DNA of 64,000 bases from Streptomyces sp. Ru62 (GCF_002920615.1 NZ_PQSU01000009.1:186001-250000), one strand, 5' to 3'; shown: positions 1 through 8,630, counted from the first letter of the stretch. The notes: generated by a model not told the origin, from the sequence alone. Made by a program: numbers and translations.

Positions 1-504
1 GGTCAACGACCACATGGCACAGGCCAGGAGATACACCGTCAGCAGCCCGGTGACACATGCGGCCGGCACCGGTGCGCCGGCGGCATGGCCATGAGCCGCG
101 GTGTCGTGCACGCCCGGGACGCCCGCGGCCAAGGTCTCGTGGGTCGGCACCCCACGGCCGTGGGGTGCGCGCAGCATCCAGGCCATCGCGGCCATGCCGG
201 CCGCGGACGGCAGCCGGCCGGCGATCTCCGCCACTCTGTTCGCCGTGCGGCGGCGGAGGGCGGTCAGCGGGAACCACAGTGCGGCGAGCGCGAAGAGAAC
301 CGTCGTGGCCCGGCCGGGCAGCGATCGGCCGAGACTCCAGGGCATGGCCGCCATGGCGAGGGACATGGCGGCGTGCAGGAGGTGGTCCACCCGGTCACGG
401 CGTCCCGCCCCCGGCGACCGCACACCATGCCACAGTGCGTGCACCGCCGCGAGGGCGAAGAGGACCGTCAGCATGAAGTGCACGATGTCGACGGGAGTGT
501 CCAT
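1..504 (-). CDS. DUF5134-like membrane protein, N-terminal part (runs off left edge)
   Basis: An open frame of 168 codons starts at ATG 504 and is still open at position 1, so the gene is cut by the window. An AGGAAAGG ribosome site lies about 10 bases upstream. The product opens with a hydrophobic helix, then an HALWH motif, and has further hydrophobic segments with MAAM-type and MAWM motifs, separated by a His-rich loop. That pattern matches small actinobacterial DUF5134 multi-pass membrane proteins of unknown function. It sits under an ECF41-type promoter at 548-574 and is divergent from an ECF sigma gene. The family call rests on motif memory only. Confidence 0.6.
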   Translation of the reverse strand, partial: MDTPVDIVHFMLTVLFALAAVHALWHGVRSPGAGRRDRVDHLLHAAMSLAMAAMPWSLGRSLPGRATTVLFALAALWFPLTALRRRTANRVAEIAGRLPSAAGMAAMAWMLRAPHGRGVPTHETLAAGVPGVHDTAAHGHAAGAPVPAACVTGLLTVYLLACAMWSLT

Positions 505-547
505 GGGACGCGTGCACCTTTCCTGGTCCATGACCTTTCACGGTCTT

Positions 548-574
548 GACCGGGCGTGCAGTTGTTTCGTGACA
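548..574 (-). promoter_or_regulatory. ECF41-type promoter (TGTCACG-N16-GGTC)
   Basis: On the minus strand TGTCACG (574-568) is followed after exactly 16 bases by GGTC (551-548), 43 bases before the DUF5134 start. It has one mismatch to the motif shared by 14 sites in this window. Confidence 0.6.
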
Positions 575-762
575 GAACGCTCTCGCCACCAGGAGCGGAC
601 AGGTCGCGGACCGATGCGTGCCCCGCACGGGGACGGCGCGGACTCATCGAGTGCCACGGTGTGCACGCTGGACGGCGTCCGGGACGGTCGGGCCGACGCC
701 CCCGACGCGGCCCTCCGCAGCCGCTTGTAGCATGGTGCGCACGAAGCCAGAAGGGAAGATCC

Positions 763-1659
763 ATGCACGCTGGCGCCCACCCCGACACCCTCGATCAAGC
801 GACGAAGGACTTCCTTTCGGCGCGCCCGCGACTCTTCGGCATCGCCTACCGCGTGCTGGGCAGTACGGCGGAGGCCGAAGACGTGGTGCAGGAAACCTGG
901 CTGCGATGGCAGAACACGGACCGCACGAAGGTCCTCGAACCGGCCGCCTTCCTCACCACGGTGGCCACCCGGCTGGCGATCAACCTGGCCCAGTCCGCAC
1001 GGGTGCGCCGGGAGTCCTATGTCGGTCCCTGGCTTCCCGAGCCCGTCGACACCACGGAGGATCCGCAGCTGGGCGCGGAGCGGGCCGAGGCCCTGGAGAT
1101 GGCGGTACTGCTGCTCCTGGAGAAGCTGAATCCCGTGGAGCGCACCGCCTACGTCCTGCGGGAGGCGTTCGACTACCCCTACGGGCGGGTCTCCGAGATC
1201 CTGGAGACCAGCGAGGCCAACGCCCGTCAGCTGGTGAGCAGGGCACGCAGGCACCTTGCCGCCGAGCGCAGGGAGCGCGTCACGCCGGCAGCCCACCGGC
1301 GGCTGCTGGAGGTGTTCCTCTCGGCGGCGCGGACGGGTGATCTGTCGGTGCTGGAGGACGTTCTCACCGCCGACGTCGTCAGCTACTCGGACGGTGGCGG
1401 GATCCGCGGCGCGTCCAAGATCCCAGTGATCGGACGCCCTCATGTCTCGCGGTACCTCGTGGCCTTCGCCCCTCGCTTCTGGCCGCAGGCGGACATCCGG
1501 TGGGTCGAGGCGAACGGCCTGCCGGCCGTGCTGGTCTCGTCCGGCGAGAAGGCTGTCGCCCTGCTGTCCGTCGACGTGTCGACGGAAGGCATCGACCGGC
1601 TCATGTGGGTGATGAACCCGGCCAAGCTGGAGCCCTACGTGGCCTCCCTGCGCGACTGA
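763..1659 (+). CDS. ECF41-type RNA polymerase sigma factor with SnoaL-like C-terminal domain
   Basis: 298 aa. Start ATG 763 follows GAAGGGA; an upstream in-frame ATG at 556 would add unrelated sequence. Sigma region 2 lies at about residues 17-85 (RLFGIAYRVLG, AEDVVQETWLRW). Region 4 lies at about 120-170 (LNPVERTAYVLREAF, then NARQLVSRARRHL). The last 120 residues form the fused SnoaL-like extension with the family signatures DGGG near residue 210 and NPAKL near 285. ECF41 sigmas use this extension in place of a separate anti-sigma factor, and no anti-sigma gene is next to it. It flanks several candidate target promoters and is the best candidate to read them. It is close in sequence to the truncated sigma at 13971. 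I see no ECF41-type promoter in front of it. Confidence 0.9.
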   Translation: MHAGAHPDTLDQATKDFLSARPRLFGIAYRVLGSTAEAEDVVQETWLRWQNTDRTKVLEPAAFLTTVATRLAINLAQSARVRRESYVGPWLPEPVDTTEDPQLGAERAEALEMAVLLLLEKLNPVERTAYVLREAFDYPYGRVSEILETSEANARQLVSRARRHLAAERRERVTPAAHRRLLEVFLSAARTGDLSVLEDVLTADVVSYSDGGGIRGASKIPVIGRPHVSRYLVAFAPRFWPQADIRWVEANGLPAVLVSSGEKAVALLSVDVSTEGIDRLMWVMNPAKLEPYVASLRD

Positions 1660-1701
1660 CCCGCCGGGCGCGGGCATTTTCCCCGGCCGTCGGCGGGCAG
1701 G

Positions 1702-1728
1702 CGTCACAGGAACGGTTACTTGTCGGTC
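1702..1728 (+). promoter_or_regulatory. ECF41-type promoter (CGTCACA-N16-GGTC)
   Basis: CGTCACA (1702-1708), 16 bases, GGTC (1725-1728), in the gap between the sigma gene and OsmC, 89 bases before the OsmC start. One mismatch to the window consensus. Confidence 0.6.
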
Positions 1729-1817
1729 AACCAGTAGTCCGGATCCCGGACGCCCCCGGGTACGCGCTCCCGGACGTCCGCCGGGACGCCGTACCACGAC
1801 CACATCGGAGTCATGCC

Positions 1818-2315
1818 GTGACCGAGCGCATCCAGCCACCCAGTCTGCCGACCGAGAAGGACTACGAGGGGAACGAGTTCTCGCCCATCTACACGACCAC
1901 CGTGACCGTCGACGGTGGCGTGGCCTCGCACGGGCGGGCCTCCGGCCGGGCACGCTCGTCCGACGGCGCACTGGACCTCGATCTGCGCATGCCCGCCGAA
2001 CTGGGCGGCGACGGCCAGGGAACCAACCCGGAGCAGCTTTTCGCGGCCGGCTTCGCGGCGTGCTTCCACGGCGCGCTGAGCCTCCTGGCACGGCAGAAGG
2101 CGCTCGACCCCGCGGCCATTTCGGTCATGGCGACCGTCGCCTTCGGACGGGATCCGGAGGACGGTGGCTATCTGCTGCACGTCGATCTGGTGGTGCGGTG
2201 GCCAGGTGTCGCTCGCGAGACGGCAACGGAACTGATGGAGAAGGCCGACGCCCTGTGTCCCTACGCGCGCATGGCCTGGAGAGGCACGCCGACCACCATC
2301 ACGCTCGCCTCCTGA
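1818..2315 (+). CDS. OsmC/Ohr-family peroxidase
   Basis: 165 aa from GTG 1818 with CGGAG eight bases upstream. OsmC/Ohr proteins reduce organic hydroperoxides with two cysteines. The first is in FAACFHGAL and the second in ALCPYARMAW, both at family positions; GGDGQGTNPEQLFAAGFA is typical of the Ohr subgroup. It probably acts in the cytosol against lipid or organic peroxides. It stands alone behind its own ECF41-type promoter, so peroxide defence would be part of the sigma regulon. It is convergent with the ferredoxin gene. Confidence 0.85.
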   Translation: MTERIQPPSLPTEKDYEGNEFSPIYTTTVTVDGGVASHGRASGRARSSDGALDLDLRMPAELGGDGQGTNPEQLFAAGFAACFHGALSLLARQKALDPAAISVMATVAFGRDPEDGGYLLHVDLVVRWPGVARETATELMEKADALCPYARMAWRGTPTTITLAS

Positions 2316-2380
2316 CCGGCACGTCCGGCATGCGTCGGCCGTCGCCCGGGGCGACGGCCGCTCGCGGCCGGCACACCCGG

Positions 2381-2767
2381 TCAGGACGGGAACCACAGGT
2401 CCGCGTCGGCGGCTTCCTCCTTGCGGACGGCGAAGACGGAGATCTCCTTCTTGTGGAGACCCTGCCGGGGCAGGGCCGCGACCAGCGGGTGGTCCCGGTC
2501 CGTGCCGTCCCGACGGTTCCGCTCCGGGGTCGCGGCTTCGAAGAACTCCGCGTTGACGGACCGGTAGTGCGCCCAGTGCCGCGGCAGGTCGTCCTCGTGG
2601 AAGATGGCCTCCACGGGGCACACGGGCTCACAAGCATGGCAGTCGACACACTCCGCGGGGTTGATGTAGAGCGTGCGTGCACCCTCGTAGATGCAGTCCA
2701 CGGGGCATTCCGTGACACACGCCCGGTCCTTGATGTCGACGCAGGGCTGCGCGATGACGTACGTCAT
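2381..2767 (-). CDS. 7Fe-type ferredoxin with C-terminal extension
   Basis: 128 aa from ATG 2767 behind AGGAGGAGAGGG. The N-terminal 60 residues carry two Fe-S motifs: CVDIKDRACVTECPVDCI and CVDCHACEPVCPVEAI, as in FdxA-type 3Fe-4S/4Fe-4S ferredoxins. The remaining residues are the usual actinobacterial tail plus an extra 20 or so residues ending in DLWFPS. It would donate electrons to an oxidoreductase. Its promoter is back to back with that of a fumarate-reductase-like flavoprotein, so the two may be redox partners (inference). Confidence 0.88.
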   Translation of the reverse strand: MTYVIAQPCVDIKDRACVTECPVDCIYEGARTLYINPAECVDCHACEPVCPVEAIFHEDDLPRHWAHYRSVNAEFFEAATPERNRRDGTDRDHPLVAALPRQGLHKKEISVFAVRKEEAADADLWFPS

Positions 2768-2836
2768 CCCTCTCCTCCTCTTCGCCGTCGAACACGCCAC
2801 GGGGCCGGCTCGGACGGCCGTCGGACTCATCGGTAG

Positions 2837-2863
2837 GACCGGAGACGCCGTCTCGTTGTGACA
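2837..2863 (-). promoter_or_regulatory. ECF41-type promoter (exact TGTCACA-N16-GGTC)
   Basis: Minus strand TGTCACA (2863-2857), 16 bases, GGTC (2840-2837), 69 bases before the ferredoxin start. Exact match. It is divergent from the next site, with 47 bases between the two -35 elements. Confidence 0.72.
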
Positions 2864-2910
2864 CGTGTGCTCTCCCCGGGGTCACCCACCCCGCAGCCGC
2901 CAGGCAACCG

Positions 2911-2937
2911 TGTCACAAAGCTCCGCCCGGCCTGGTC
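2911..2937 (+). promoter_or_regulatory. ECF41-type promoter (exact TGTCACA-N16-GGTC)
   Basis: TGTCACA 2911-2917, 16 bases, GGTC 2934-2937, 34 bases before GTG 2972 of the flavoprotein gene. Exact match. Confidence 0.72.
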
Positions 2938-2971
2938 GTAGTCAGTGACACCCACAGCGACGGGAGCAATC

Positions 2972-4702
2972 GTGGCCATCACCGAACAACGACTGTCGAC
3001 CATGGTCCTCGTGATCGGTACCGGCGGAGCCGGCCTGCGGGCGGCGATCGAGCTGGCCGAGGCCGGCGTCGACGTCGTTGCCGTCGGCAAACGCCCCAAG
3101 GAGGACACCCACACCTCCCTGGCCGCCGGCGGGATCAACGCGGCCCTGGCCACGATGGACCCCGAGGACAGCTGGCAGCAGCACGCCGCGGACACCCTCA
3201 AGGAGAGTTACCTGCTCGGCGACCCCCGTACGGCGGAGATCGTCACCCAGGGCGCCGCGCTGGGCATCGACGACCTGGAACGCTACGGCATGGCCTTCGC
3301 CCGGGAAGAGGACGGCCGCATCTCGCAGCGCTTCTTCGGCGCCCACAAGTTCCGCCGCACCGCCTTCGCCGGCGACTACACCGGCCTGGAGATCCAGCGC
3401 ACGCTCATCCGGCGCGCGAGCCAGCTGGACATACCCATGCTCGACAGCGTCTACATCACCCGTCTCCTGGTCCACGACGGCGCCGTCTTCGGGGCCTACG
3501 GATTCGACCTCGGCAACGGCACCCGTTACCTCATCCACGCGGACGCCGTCATCCTCGCGGCCGGCGGGCACACCCGCATCTGGCGGCGCACCTCCTCGCG
3601 ACGGGACGAGAACACCGGCGACTCCTTCCGCCTGGCGGTCGAGGCCGGGGCCCGCCTGCGCGACCCCGAACTGGTCCAGTTCCACCCCTCCGGCATCATC
3701 GAACCGGAGAACGCCGCCGGCACCCTCGTCAGTGAGGCGGCCCGCGGCGAGGGCGGCATCCTGCGCAACGCCCTCGGTGAGCGGTACATGAGCCGCTACG
3801 ACCCTCAGCGGATGGAACTGTCCACCCGTGACCGCGTGGCCCTCGCCTCCTACACCGAGATCAAGGAAGGCCGCGGCACCCCCAACGGCGGGGTCTGGCT
3901 CGACGTCTCCCACCTCCCCCGCCAGACGATCATGAACCGGCTCCCCCGGGTCTACCAGACGCTCCTCGATCTGCAGATGCTCGACATCACCCGCGAACCC
4001 ATCGAGGTCGCCCCCACCGCGCACTACTCGATGGGCGGCGTCTGGGTCCGCCCCGAGGACCACAGCACCGACGTCCGCGGCCTGTACGCCATCGGAGAGG
4101 CGTCCAGCGGCCTCCACGGCGCCAACCGCCTCGGCGGCAACAGTCTCATCGAACTCCTCGTCTACGGCCGCATCACCGGCCGGGCCGCCGCCGCCTACTC
4201 GGAGTCACTCACCGCGCAGCCCCGCTCCGCCGCGGCCGTGGCCCAGGCGCGCGCCGAAGTCGACGAACTGCTCGCCGCCGACGGGCCCGAGAACGTCCGC
4301 GCCCTGCAGCGCGCCATCCGCAACACCATGACCGAACACGCCGGTGTCGTCCGTGACGAACAGGGTCTGCGCACGGGCCTGGCGGAACTGGACACCATCG
4401 AGAAGCGCATGGAGAACGTCGGGGTCCACCCCGACATCGCCGGTTTCCAGGACCTCGCCCACGCCTTCGACCTCAAATCGGCCGCCCTGGCGGCCCGCGC
4501 CACCCTCGAAGCGGCGCTGGAACGCCGGGAGACCCGCGGTTGTCACAACCGCAGCGACTTCCCCGACATGGATCCCGCCTTCCGCGTCAACCTCGTCTGG
4601 TCCCCGACGACCGGAATCACCCATGAGAGCATTCCGCCCATCCCGGGCGAGATCGCGTCCCTCATGGAGGACGTCTCCACCGATGGAAAGCTCGTCGAAT
4701 AG
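2972..4702 (+). CDS. FAD-dependent fumarate reductase / succinate dehydrogenase / L-aspartate oxidase-like flavoprotein
   Basis: 576 aa. I chose GTG 2972 because CGGGAG precedes it by six bases; GTG 2945 lies within about 10 bases of the promoter and would give a leaderless message. The Rossmann FAD motif GTGGAGLRAAIELAEAG is at the N-terminus. THTSLAAGGINAAL resembles the FAD-anchoring segment of SdhA/FrdA. LVQFHPSG, RGEGGILRNALGERYM, HYSMGGV and GANRLGGNSL are active-site and cap signatures. The C-terminal helical domain is SdhA-like. No iron-sulfur or membrane subunit follows, so it is probably a soluble reductase or oxidase; the divergent ferredoxin is a possible electron partner. The substrate is not known. 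Confidence 0.85.
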   Translation: MAITEQRLSTMVLVIGTGGAGLRAAIELAEAGVDVVAVGKRPKEDTHTSLAAGGINAALATMDPEDSWQQHAADTLKESYLLGDPRTAEIVTQGAALGIDDLERYGMAFAREEDGRISQRFFGAHKFRRTAFAGDYTGLEIQRTLIRRASQLDIPMLDSVYITRLLVHDGAVFGAYGFDLGNGTRYLIHADAVILAAGGHTRIWRRTSSRRDENTGDSFRLAVEAGARLRDPELVQFHPSGIIEPENAAGTLVSEAARGEGGILRNALGERYMSRYDPQRMELSTRDRVALASYTEIKEGRGTPNGGVWLDVSHLPRQTIMNRLPRVYQTLLDLQMLDITREPIEVAPTAHYSMGGVWVRPEDHSTDVRGLYAIGEASSGLHGANRLGGNSLIELLVYGRITGRAAAAYSESLTAQPRSAAAVAQARAEVDELLAADGPENVRALQRAIRNTMTEHAGVVRDEQGLRTGLAELDTIEKRMENVGVHPDIAGFQDLAHAFDLKSAALAARATLEAALERRETRGCHNRSDFPDMDPAFRVNLVWSPTTGITHESIPPIPGEIASLMEDVSTDGKLVE

Positions 4703-4743
4703 CTGTCCGTCATCCTCGCATTCCTCCTCCACACTCTTCGCCT

Positions 4744-4770
4744 TGTCACAAACATCGTGCGCAGCCGGTC
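4744..4770 (+). promoter_or_regulatory. ECF41-type promoter (exact TGTCACA-N16-GGTC)
   Basis: TGTCACA 4744-4750, 16 bases, GGTC 4767-4770, 46 bases before the NAD-epimerase start at 4817. Exact match in the short gap after the flavoprotein gene. Confidence 0.72.
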
Positions 4771-4816
4771 TTTTCTGGTGCAGACCGACTTCACACATCA
4801 CTGAAAGGATTCCACT

Positions 4817-5566
4817 ATGAAGGTCGTAGTGATCGGCGGTACCGGACTGATCGGCTCGAAGCTGGTCGCCAAGCTCAAGGAGCACGGTCACGAGGCCGTA
4901 CCGGCGGCCCCCAACACCGGCGTCAACACGCTCACGGGCGAGGGCCTGGCCGAGGTCCTCGACGGTGCCTCGGTCGTGGTGGACGTCTCCAACTCGCCGT
5001 CCTTCGCGGACGACGCCGTCATGGAGTTCTTCCGCACCTCGACCACCAACCTCCTCAAGGCGGAGGCCGACGCCGGGGTGAGCCACCACGTGGCTCTGTC
5101 CGTGGTCGGTACGGAACGGCTCCAGGAGAGCGGCTACTTCCGCGCCAAGCAGGCGCAGGAGGCGCTGATCAAGGACTCGGGAATCGCGTACTCCATCGTT
5201 CACGCCACCCAGTTCTTCGAGTTCATGAAGGGCATCGCCGACTCGGCGACCGACGGTGACACCGTCCGACTGGCCCCGATCAAGATCCGGCCCGTGTACT
5301 CCGACGACGTTGCCGCCACGGTCGGCCGCACCGCTGTCGGTACCCCCGTCAACGGGGTGGTCGAGGTAGCCGGGCCCGAGGTGTTCCAGCTCGACGAGCT
5401 GATCCGAAAGGGCCTGGCCGCGAAGAACGACCCGCGCACGGTCGTGACCGACGTGCACGCACCGTACTTCGGCGCGGAGCTGCAGGAGACCACCCTGCTC
5501 CCCGGTCCGGACGCGCACATCGCGGAGACGCGTTTCGCCGACTGGCTCGCGCAGCAGCAGCACTGA
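4817..5566 (+). CDS. NAD(P)-binding epimerase-like protein (atypical SDR, ECF41 partner), copy 1
   Basis: 249 aa from ATG 4817 behind GAAAGGA. The N-terminus KVVVIGGTGLIGSKLVAKL has the GGTGxIG nucleotide-binding motif of NmrA-like atypical SDRs. The middle has HHVALSVVGTERL and YFRAKQAQEALI. The C-terminus ends with TLLPGPDAHIAETRFADWL. NAD epimerases of this kind are, with carboxymuconolactone decarboxylases and oxidoreductases, the usual genomic neighbours and targets of ECF41 sigmas. It has a strong ECF41-type promoter and is followed by a perfect hairpin. A close paralogue lies at 30133 and a distant one at 37000. The substrate is unknown. Confidence 0.85.
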   Translation: MKVVVIGGTGLIGSKLVAKLKEHGHEAVPAAPNTGVNTLTGEGLAEVLDGASVVVDVSNSPSFADDAVMEFFRTSTTNLLKAEADAGVSHHVALSVVGTERLQESGYFRAKQAQEALIKDSGIAYSIVHATQFFEFMKGIADSATDGDTVRLAPIKIRPVYSDDVAATVGRTAVGTPVNGVVEVAGPEVFQLDELIRKGLAAKNDPRTVVTDVHAPYFGAELQETTLLPGPDAHIAETRFADWLAQQQH

Positions 5567-5576
5567 GCCGTGAAGT

Positions 5577-5601
5577 GGCGGGCCCTGGGGCAGGGCCCGC
5601 C
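5577..5601 (+). terminator. Perfect 11-bp hairpin terminator
   Basis: GGCGGGCCCTG (5577-5587), loop GGG, CAGGGCCCGCC (5591-5601), ten bases after the epimerase stop. A second, looser stem (5612-5620 with 5643-5651) follows. GC-rich stems without a U tract are usual in Streptomyces terminators. Confidence 0.65.
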
Positions 5602-5734
5602 ATCCCTTCGAGGGGGCCTGTCATCCGCGCACCGCGGCACGGCAGGCCCCCGCCTCATGTCCGGCGCGGCGATGGCCGAGATGCCGGCACGCCTCGTCAC
5701 CGGCAGACAGCAACCACAGAGAAAGACACCCACC

Positions 5735-6334
5735 ATGCTGATACAACGCGATCAGGTTGTTCCTCCCCGTCCCGGTTCGTACCCTGGGGTGACCGGTGTG
5801 TACACCATCGACCCGGTGCACAGCTCGATCGGCTTCTCCGTCCGGCACTCCATGGTCTCCAATGTCCGGGGGAGATTCGACCGTTTCGAGGGCCTCCTCA
5901 AACTCGACGGCTCCGACCCGTCGCGTTCCGAGGCGTACGTGAGTGTCCAGACCGACAGCCTGGACACGGGCATCCAGGAGCGCGACGCGCACCTCGGGGG
6001 TCCCGACTTCTTCGACTCCGCGACGTTTCCCCTGATGGCCTTCCGCTCCACCGGCATCGTGCCGCTCGGCGACGACGAGTTCCGCCTCACCGGCGGTCTG
6101 CGCATCAAGGACATCGAACTGCCCCTGGACATCGACGTCGTCTTCGGCGGAGCCGGCGATGACGCCTACGGCCAACACCGGGTCGGCTTCGAGGGCACCG
6201 CCACGCTGCGGCGTTCGGACTGGGGGCTGGCCTGGAACACACCGTTGGCGACGGGGGGAGTCCTCGTCAGCGACAAGGTGACCCTGACACTGGACGTCTC
6301 CGCGATACGGCTCGACCGGGACACGGCAGCCTGA
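5735..6334 (+). CDS. YceI-family lipocalin-like protein
   Basis: 199 aa from ATG 5735 with a weak GAGAAAG upstream. The core VYTIDPVHSSIGFSVRHSMV, the GxFxxFEG segment and the terminal VTLTLDVSAIRL strand match the YceI beta-barrel family, whose members bind polyprenoid or other amphiphilic ligands. There is no signal peptide, so a cytoplasmic form as common in actinobacteria is likely. I see no ECF41-type promoter in the 168-base gap after the preceding terminator. Confidence 0.85.
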   Translation: MLIQRDQVVPPRPGSYPGVTGVYTIDPVHSSIGFSVRHSMVSNVRGRFDRFEGLLKLDGSDPSRSEAYVSVQTDSLDTGIQERDAHLGGPDFFDSATFPLMAFRSTGIVPLGDDEFRLTGGLRIKDIELPLDIDVVFGGAGDDAYGQHRVGFEGTATLRRSDWGLAWNTPLATGGVLVSDKVTLTLDVSAIRLDRDTAA

Positions 6335-6460
6335 CCGGAAGCCGGTCTGGGCGGGGCGGCACCCGTTCCGGAACCACCCCGCCCGGCCCCTCCCCGCCCT
6401 GTGTCCGCGCTTCGGCTCCTTGGACCGCGGCCACGGCCGCGTCCATCACTCGGCCTGCGC

Positions 6461-6727
6461 TCACGCGGCGGTTTCCGTCGCCCCCGGCGTACGCGCCGTG
6501 CGCCGGCGCATGGAGCGGCGCTCCCCTTCCGTCGTACCGCCCCAGATACCCTCCACCGGATCGGCGTCGACGGCCCACGCCAAACACTGCTCCCTCACGG
6601 GGCAGCGACGGCAGACGGCCTTCGCCTCGTCCGTCTGTATCGCCACCGGGCCACTGTTGACGTTGCCGATCGGGAAGAAGAGATCAGGGTCCTCGCCTCG
6701 GCAAAGCGCCCGTTCGCGCCAGTCCAT
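6461..6727 (-). CDS. WhiB-like (Wbl) iron-sulfur transcription factor
   Basis: 88 aa from ATG 6727 with AGGAGGTG five bases upstream; longer in-frame starts lack a ribosome site. Wbl signatures: ALCRGEDPDLFFP, then CRRCPVREQCLAWA giving the C-x2-C-x5-C cluster, then EGIWGGTTEGERR, the turn that contacts DNA or sigma. The four cysteines bind a redox- or NO-sensitive 4Fe-4S cluster. It lies behind an exact ECF41-type promoter, so the sigma regulon would feed a second redox-responsive regulator. Confidence 0.9.
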   Translation of the reverse strand: MDWRERALCRGEDPDLFFPIGNVNSGPVAIQTDEAKAVCRRCPVREQCLAWAVDADPVEGIWGGTTEGERRSMRRRTARTPGATETAA

Positions 6728-6834
6728 GGAACACCTCCTGGGGTGAGCGACGGATACGGTCTCGGGGGGGCGGCTCGTATTCAGGGAGTGCGAAGACGCG
6801 GGTGGGCGGTACACCACCGCTCGTCACTGGAAAG

Positions 6835-6861
6835 GACCGAGCGGTCGGCGTGTGTGTGACA
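6835..6861 (-). promoter_or_regulatory. ECF41-type promoter (exact TGTCACA-N16-GGTC)
   Basis: Minus strand TGTCACA (6861-6855), 16 bases, GGTC (6838-6835), about 107 bases before the Wbl start. Exact match. Confidence 0.7.
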
Positions 6862-7188
6862 CCTGAACGGTGCCGGGCTCGCGTTCCCCCAAGGCCGGCG
6901 GGTGATCCACCGATGTGCGCGACGGGCCTTTCGCCACCCTTCACGGGCCGCGGCCGCGTTGCGGAGCTGGCGACCGCATGTCCACGGTTCCGACCGACGC
7001 AAGGGGGCGGATCGGTCGACGCCGACGGACGAAGCGGGGGCCTGCTCCACCGTGACCGCCATGGCCGTCGCGGTCACGCACCGGGGCATTCACTGACGTG
7101 GGTCTCGGACCCGCGTCGGAGCGCCGCCTTCTTCGACTCCGATGCCGCCGCGCGGCCGTCCCCCGCGACCGGGTTCCCGGGCGATCCG
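6862..7188. other. Intergenic, no gene recognised
   Basis: The 327 bases between the Wbl promoter and the end of the minus-strand sigma gene hold only short frames without family motifs. I see no clear promoter or repeat. Confidence 0.5.
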
Positions 7189-8052
7189 TCATGCGCGAGG
7201 GCGGTTCCAGGAGCGCAGTTTGTCGGGGTTGAGGACGACCCACATGTGGACGACACGAGTGCCGGTGATGTCGAGGCTGATGACCGCGGCGACCTGGTCG
7301 TCGCAGCGGACGACGAGACCAGTGCGTCCGTTGGCGGGGTGCGTGTGCAAACTGGTGCGGGGGTGCCGGGCGAGCAGGATCAGCAGACTCCGGGTGACGC
7401 GTGCGCTGCCGGTGACGGGCCGCGTCAGCGCGCGGACCTTGCCTCCGCCGTCGAAGAATGCGGTGACGTCCGGGCTCAGCAGGGACGCCAGGCGGCCGGC
7501 GTCCCCGTCGGCGCACGCGTGCCGCACGGCGTGGGCGATCTCGTCCTGCCGGCGTGGCGGCGTCGGCTGTGCGCGCCGGGCCCGATGGCTCCGGCGGGCC
7601 GCGTCTGCCGGCTCAGCGCTCCTCCCCTCGGGCTGTCCCACGATGCCCGCGAGCGTGCCCGGTGGCATTTCTAACGTGTCATCGAGGACGAGCGCACCTC
7701 GCACGAGCGGTGACAGCGCGTCCAGCGTTCGCAGCAACACCGCGCTGACCTCGCCCCCCGGACCGGGACCGTTCTGCTCCCTCCCCGGCACAGGGCCCTG
7801 GGCGTCCTCCCTGCGGCCGGGCAGGGCCAGCCGCGCCAGGCAGATCTCACCGACGACCTGGGTCAGCCAGGCTCGTGGCACCGTTATCCGGTCCCGCTGG
7901 TGATCGGAGAGCCCGTACCACCGCCGGTACGCCTCATCGGTGACACGCTCGGACGCGGGGCGACTGCCCAGCATCCAGTGAGCCACCTCCAGCAGGTGCC
8001 TCCGCTCGTCGAGCAACTCCGTGATCGGCAGTGTGTCACCGACAGGCTCCAT
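7189..8052 (-). CDS. Divergent ECF sigma factor with SnoaL-like C-terminal domain
   Basis: 287 aa from ATG 8052 preceded by GGAGGGAG. It is a diverged sister of the sigma at 12829: the shared N-terminus reads LLDERRHLLxVAxWMLG, and the C-terminal domain carries FFDGGGKVRALTRPV and LNPDKLR, the ECF41-type SnoaL signatures. Region 2 is short (ERVTDEAYRRWYGL replaces the usual EDxVQE). The region-4 helix-turn-helix is eroded (EGRSAEPADAARRSHRARRAQ), so its DNA binding may be weakened or altered. No ECF41-type promoter is visible upstream. Confidence 0.75.
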   Translation of the reverse strand: MEPVGDTLPITELLDERRHLLEVAHWMLGSRPASERVTDEAYRRWYGLSDHQRDRITVPRAWLTQVVGEICLARLALPGRREDAQGPVPGREQNGPGPGGEVSAVLLRTLDALSPLVRGALVLDDTLEMPPGTLAGIVGQPEGRSAEPADAARRSHRARRAQPTPPRRQDEIAHAVRHACADGDAGRLASLLSPDVTAFFDGGGKVRALTRPVTGSARVTRSLLILLARHPRTSLHTHPANGRTGLVVRCDDQVAAVISLDITGTRVVHMWVVLNPDKLRSWNRPRA

Positions 8053-8269
8053 ACCGCGTTCTCCCTCCGGACGGCCCTCCGGCAACATCGTCGCTGCGGT
8101 GGCGTCGCATCTCGCGACTGCCCCATTGTGTCGCCGAAACACACTTTTACGGGACCCCGCTGTCGGTGTCATTACCCACGGCAATACAGTGGGTTCTGTC
8201 CAACAGGCCGCTCACGAGGTGCACTTACCCGGGCGGCCCCTCACCCACCCATCTCCCGAAGGGGTCAGC

Positions 8270-8630
8270 CTGCGCAACGTGTTGCGTACCGTGGCCCTCG
8301 GTGCCGTGTCCGCAGGACTCACGTTCGCCCCGGTGGTCGCGCAGGCGACACCCGGCGGTCCCGGTGTCACGGGCAAGACGCTGGCACAGTGGACCACCCA
8401 TCGTTGGGACTACACTCTCCGTGAGATCACCATTCCTCCCGGTCAGGGGACGGGATGGCACTACCACGACGGCTACCTGTACGCCTATAAAGGAACCGCC
8501 TGGCGCGACGCACGTGCACATCGGGCAGAACCGCGGCGCGGTGGATGTCGTACTGAAGGTCCTCTACGTACTGCCGCACGGCGCCCCCTTCGCCGAGGAC
8601 GCCCCTGATCCCGGCTGCGAGCCGAAGTAA
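8270..8630 (+). pseudogene. Secreted cupin-domain protein, internally deleted and frameshifted
   Basis: The first frame, from CTG 8270 or GTG 8279, gives a signal-like segment (VLRTVALGAVSAGLTF) and then a cupin start with ITIPPGQGTGWHYHDGYLYA. Around 8490-8510 the frame is lost. The cupin end continues in another frame as HVHIGQNRGAVDVVLKVLYV and PHGAPFAEDAPDPGCEPK, stopping at 8630. The GWHYHDG metal site survives but the middle strands are missing. It is best read as a decayed gene. Confidence 0.65.
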
